Below, in pieces: positions 6,379-7,363 of a stretch of 7,363 nucleotides of DNA (positions are counted from its first letter, which is position 1; each line of letters opens with the position of its first letter). Below the pieces are notes generated by a model that was not told where the DNA came from, searched no databases, and was given only the letters and a program-made list of their open reading frames with translations. The position numbers and the translations under genes were made by a program. The stretch comes from Mycobacterium sp. (GTDB taxonomy: Bacteria > Actinomycetota > Actinomycetes > Mycobacteriales > Mycobacteriaceae): the NCBI GenBank assembly GCA_025965815.1, contig JAOPWF010000024.1, forward strand, positions 1 through 7,363. The letters are read 5' to 3'.

Positions 6379-6704
6379 CCGGGAAGTAGCCGAAGTCGTA
6401 GCCGTTGGTGCATCCGACTGTCTGCCTGCGGGCGTCGGTGGTAGTGATCGACGACGAGCCGACGTCGAAGCGCCGGGCCGCGACCTGGGCGAGCAGCCCG
6501 GAGAAGTCGGTGCCGACGAAGTTGACCTTCAACCCGAGCTTGTCGGCGATGGCCCGCAGCAGCTCGTTGTCAAATCCGGTGAACTGGCCCTGGGAGTTGA
6601 TGCAGATGCTCGGGGCGCTCGGTGTGGCCAGCCCAGACTGCAGACCATCAGAGTCGTCACGGCCAGCACGACGGCCTTGCACCAACGGCCCGCGAGTGGG
6701 TCAT
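6379..6704 (-). pseudogene. Solute-binding protein of a polar amino-acid ABC transporter, truncated and frameshifted
   Basis: The family-3 binding-protein core is readable: GQFTGFDNELLRAIADKLGL, then KVNFVGTDFSGLLAQVAARR, then FDVGSSSITTTDARRQTVG and TNGYDFGYF. It then stops matching near 6383-6379 and runs directly into the ATPase fragment, so the second half of the protein and any permease gene are gone. Upstream, a signal-peptide-like stretch (RWCKAVVLAVTTLMVCSLG, about 6687-6631) lies in a different frame from the core, so there is at least one indel near 6633-6630. The strand that normally precedes the GFD motif also looks missing (ATPSAPSICINSQ). ATG at 6704 is a plausible former start (MTHSR), needing a further indel to reach the signal peptide. 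The GTG at 6685 in the core frame gives a 135-codon chimeric reading frame that should not be annotated as a protein. Confidence 0.85.
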
Positions 6705-6753
6705 GTGTAGCAACGCATCTGGCGCGGTGCCGATGCCGGCGGCCTCAGCTCAG

Positions 6754-7363
6754 TCAGAACGCAACCGTCGGCTGTGCAGCCTCGAGCGACGGCGGCAGCA
6801 CACGTCGTCGCACGAGCTCGGCCAGCATGATCCGGGCCATCAGCTCCGCGCGGTCGACGCACGCCGCCTGCGCCGCCGCTGGATCATGCCCGATGATGGC
6901 GGCGTTCTCGGCTTCGTAGAACGGCAGCATGTCGTCGTGGTTGTTCTGGTAGGTCACCCAGAAGACGCGGGGGATGAAACTGTGCGACCCCCGTATCGCG
7001 GCGTGCAACCGCGGACCGGCGTATTCGTCGTTGATGGTGCGCCGGTACTCCCACCCCGCCTCCTCAAAGGCCCGCGACTCCACGTTGGCCCGCATGGTCT
7101 GCAGCAGGCTGTTGAGGCGGTCCACGATTCGGGGCGTGGGGTCGGCCGCCGCCCGGGCCGACGCGATGCCGTTGAGCAGCCCGTAGAGCTCGTGATGCTC
7201 GCGGATCACCGCCTCGTCGAACCGCTCGACGAAGGCACCGCGGTGATAGCGGGTGGACAGGATGCCGTCATGCTCCAACTGGACGACCGCTTCCTGAATC
7301 GGCACGCGGCTCATCCCGAGATCCGTGGCGATCTCGTTGCGGTCAACCCGGTCCCCCGACCGC
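6754..7363 (-). CDS. GntR-family (FadR/FCD-type) transcriptional regulator, 5' end outside window
   Basis: 202 residues are visible; the first part of the winged helix lies beyond the right edge. The DNA-binding domain shows [19 protein letters not shown] followed by [16 protein letters not shown] and the wing [13 protein letters not shown], the standard GntR pattern. The rest is an all-helical FCD-type effector domain ending [10 protein letters not shown] before TGA at 6756-6754. The family usually binds a metal through an Asp and three His in this domain. Here the corresponding places read INDEYAG, AENAAI and CVDRAELM, so the His ligands seem absent. Position next to the MarR gene agrees with Rv0043c of M. 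tuberculosis as I recall it. The decayed transporter lies immediately downstream on the same strand, about 50 bp away, and may have been its target or operon partner. The effector is unknown. Confidence 0.9.
   Translation of the reverse strand, partial: RSGDRVDRNEIATDLGMSRVPIQEAVVQLEHDGILSTRYHRGAFVERFDEAVIREHHELYGLLNGIASARAAADPTPRIVDRLNSLLQTMRANVESRAFEEAGWEYRRTINDEYAGPRLHAAIRGSHSFIPRVFWVTYQNNHDDMLPFYEAENAAIIGHDPAAAQAACVDRAELMARIMLAELVRRRVLPPSLEAAQPTVAF

Noticed and set aside
6278..6685. 135-codon minus-strand open frame as a functional small protein.
   Set aside because: It is a chance fusion of half a binding-protein core with out-of-frame ATPase sequence; no complete domain results.
1..7363. 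CRISPR array, tRNA or rRNA genes, phage genes, or an intact insertion sequence.
   Set aside because: No regularly spaced repeats, no cloverleaf or rRNA-like stretch, and no transposase or integrase motifs were seen on either strand.

Overview
The window is GC-rich actinobacterial DNA, almost certainly from a non-tuberculous, probably fast-growing Mycobacterium (Mycolicibacterium). Three things point there. The gene order mtc28-like antigen / leuS / MarR regulator / GntR regulator matches the M. tuberculosis Rv0040c-Rv0043c neighbourhood as I recall it. There is a glucosylglycerate hydrolase of the type studied in M. hassiacum. Several genes look leaderless, with a TANNNT-like -10 hexamer 6-8 bases before the start codon.

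Layout. 1-246 (-): secreted proline-rich antigen of the Mtc28 family; only the signal peptide and the start of the mature chain are in the window. 247-512: divergent intergenic region with three 9-bp-spaced GTNAC boxes, one copy of a palindromic repeat and the leuS promoter. 513-3473 (+): leuS, leucyl-tRNA synthetase. 3470-4135 (-): short-chain dehydrogenase, convergent with leuS and sharing a CTAG tetranucleotide that supplies both stop codons. 4193-5533 (+): ggh, glucosylglycerate hydrolase, divergent from the dehydrogenase across 57 bp. 5536-5991 (-): MarR-family regulator, convergent with ggh 2 bp away. 5992-6753: no intact gene; a nested inverted repeat followed by the remains of a polar amino-acid ABC transporter (ATPase and solute-binding protein pieces, no permease). 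6754-7363 (-): GntR/FadR-type regulator running off the right edge.

How the genes relate. leuS is housekeeping translation. The dehydrogenase and ggh form a compact divergent pair that looks inserted into the older leuS-marR arrangement. ggh would recycle the compatible solute glucosylglycerate, and the dehydrogenase substrate is unknown. The transporter remains lie directly downstream of, and on the same strand as, the GntR gene, which suggests that the regulator once served the transporter or was co-transcribed with it and has outlived it.

The most unusual observation is that the palindromic repeat upstream of leuS (421-474) has a second copy inside leuS (1902-1955). That copy is read in frame and adds about 20 residues to the synthetase just after its editing-site Asp residues. 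I found no CRISPR array, phage gene, RNA gene or intact insertion sequence.
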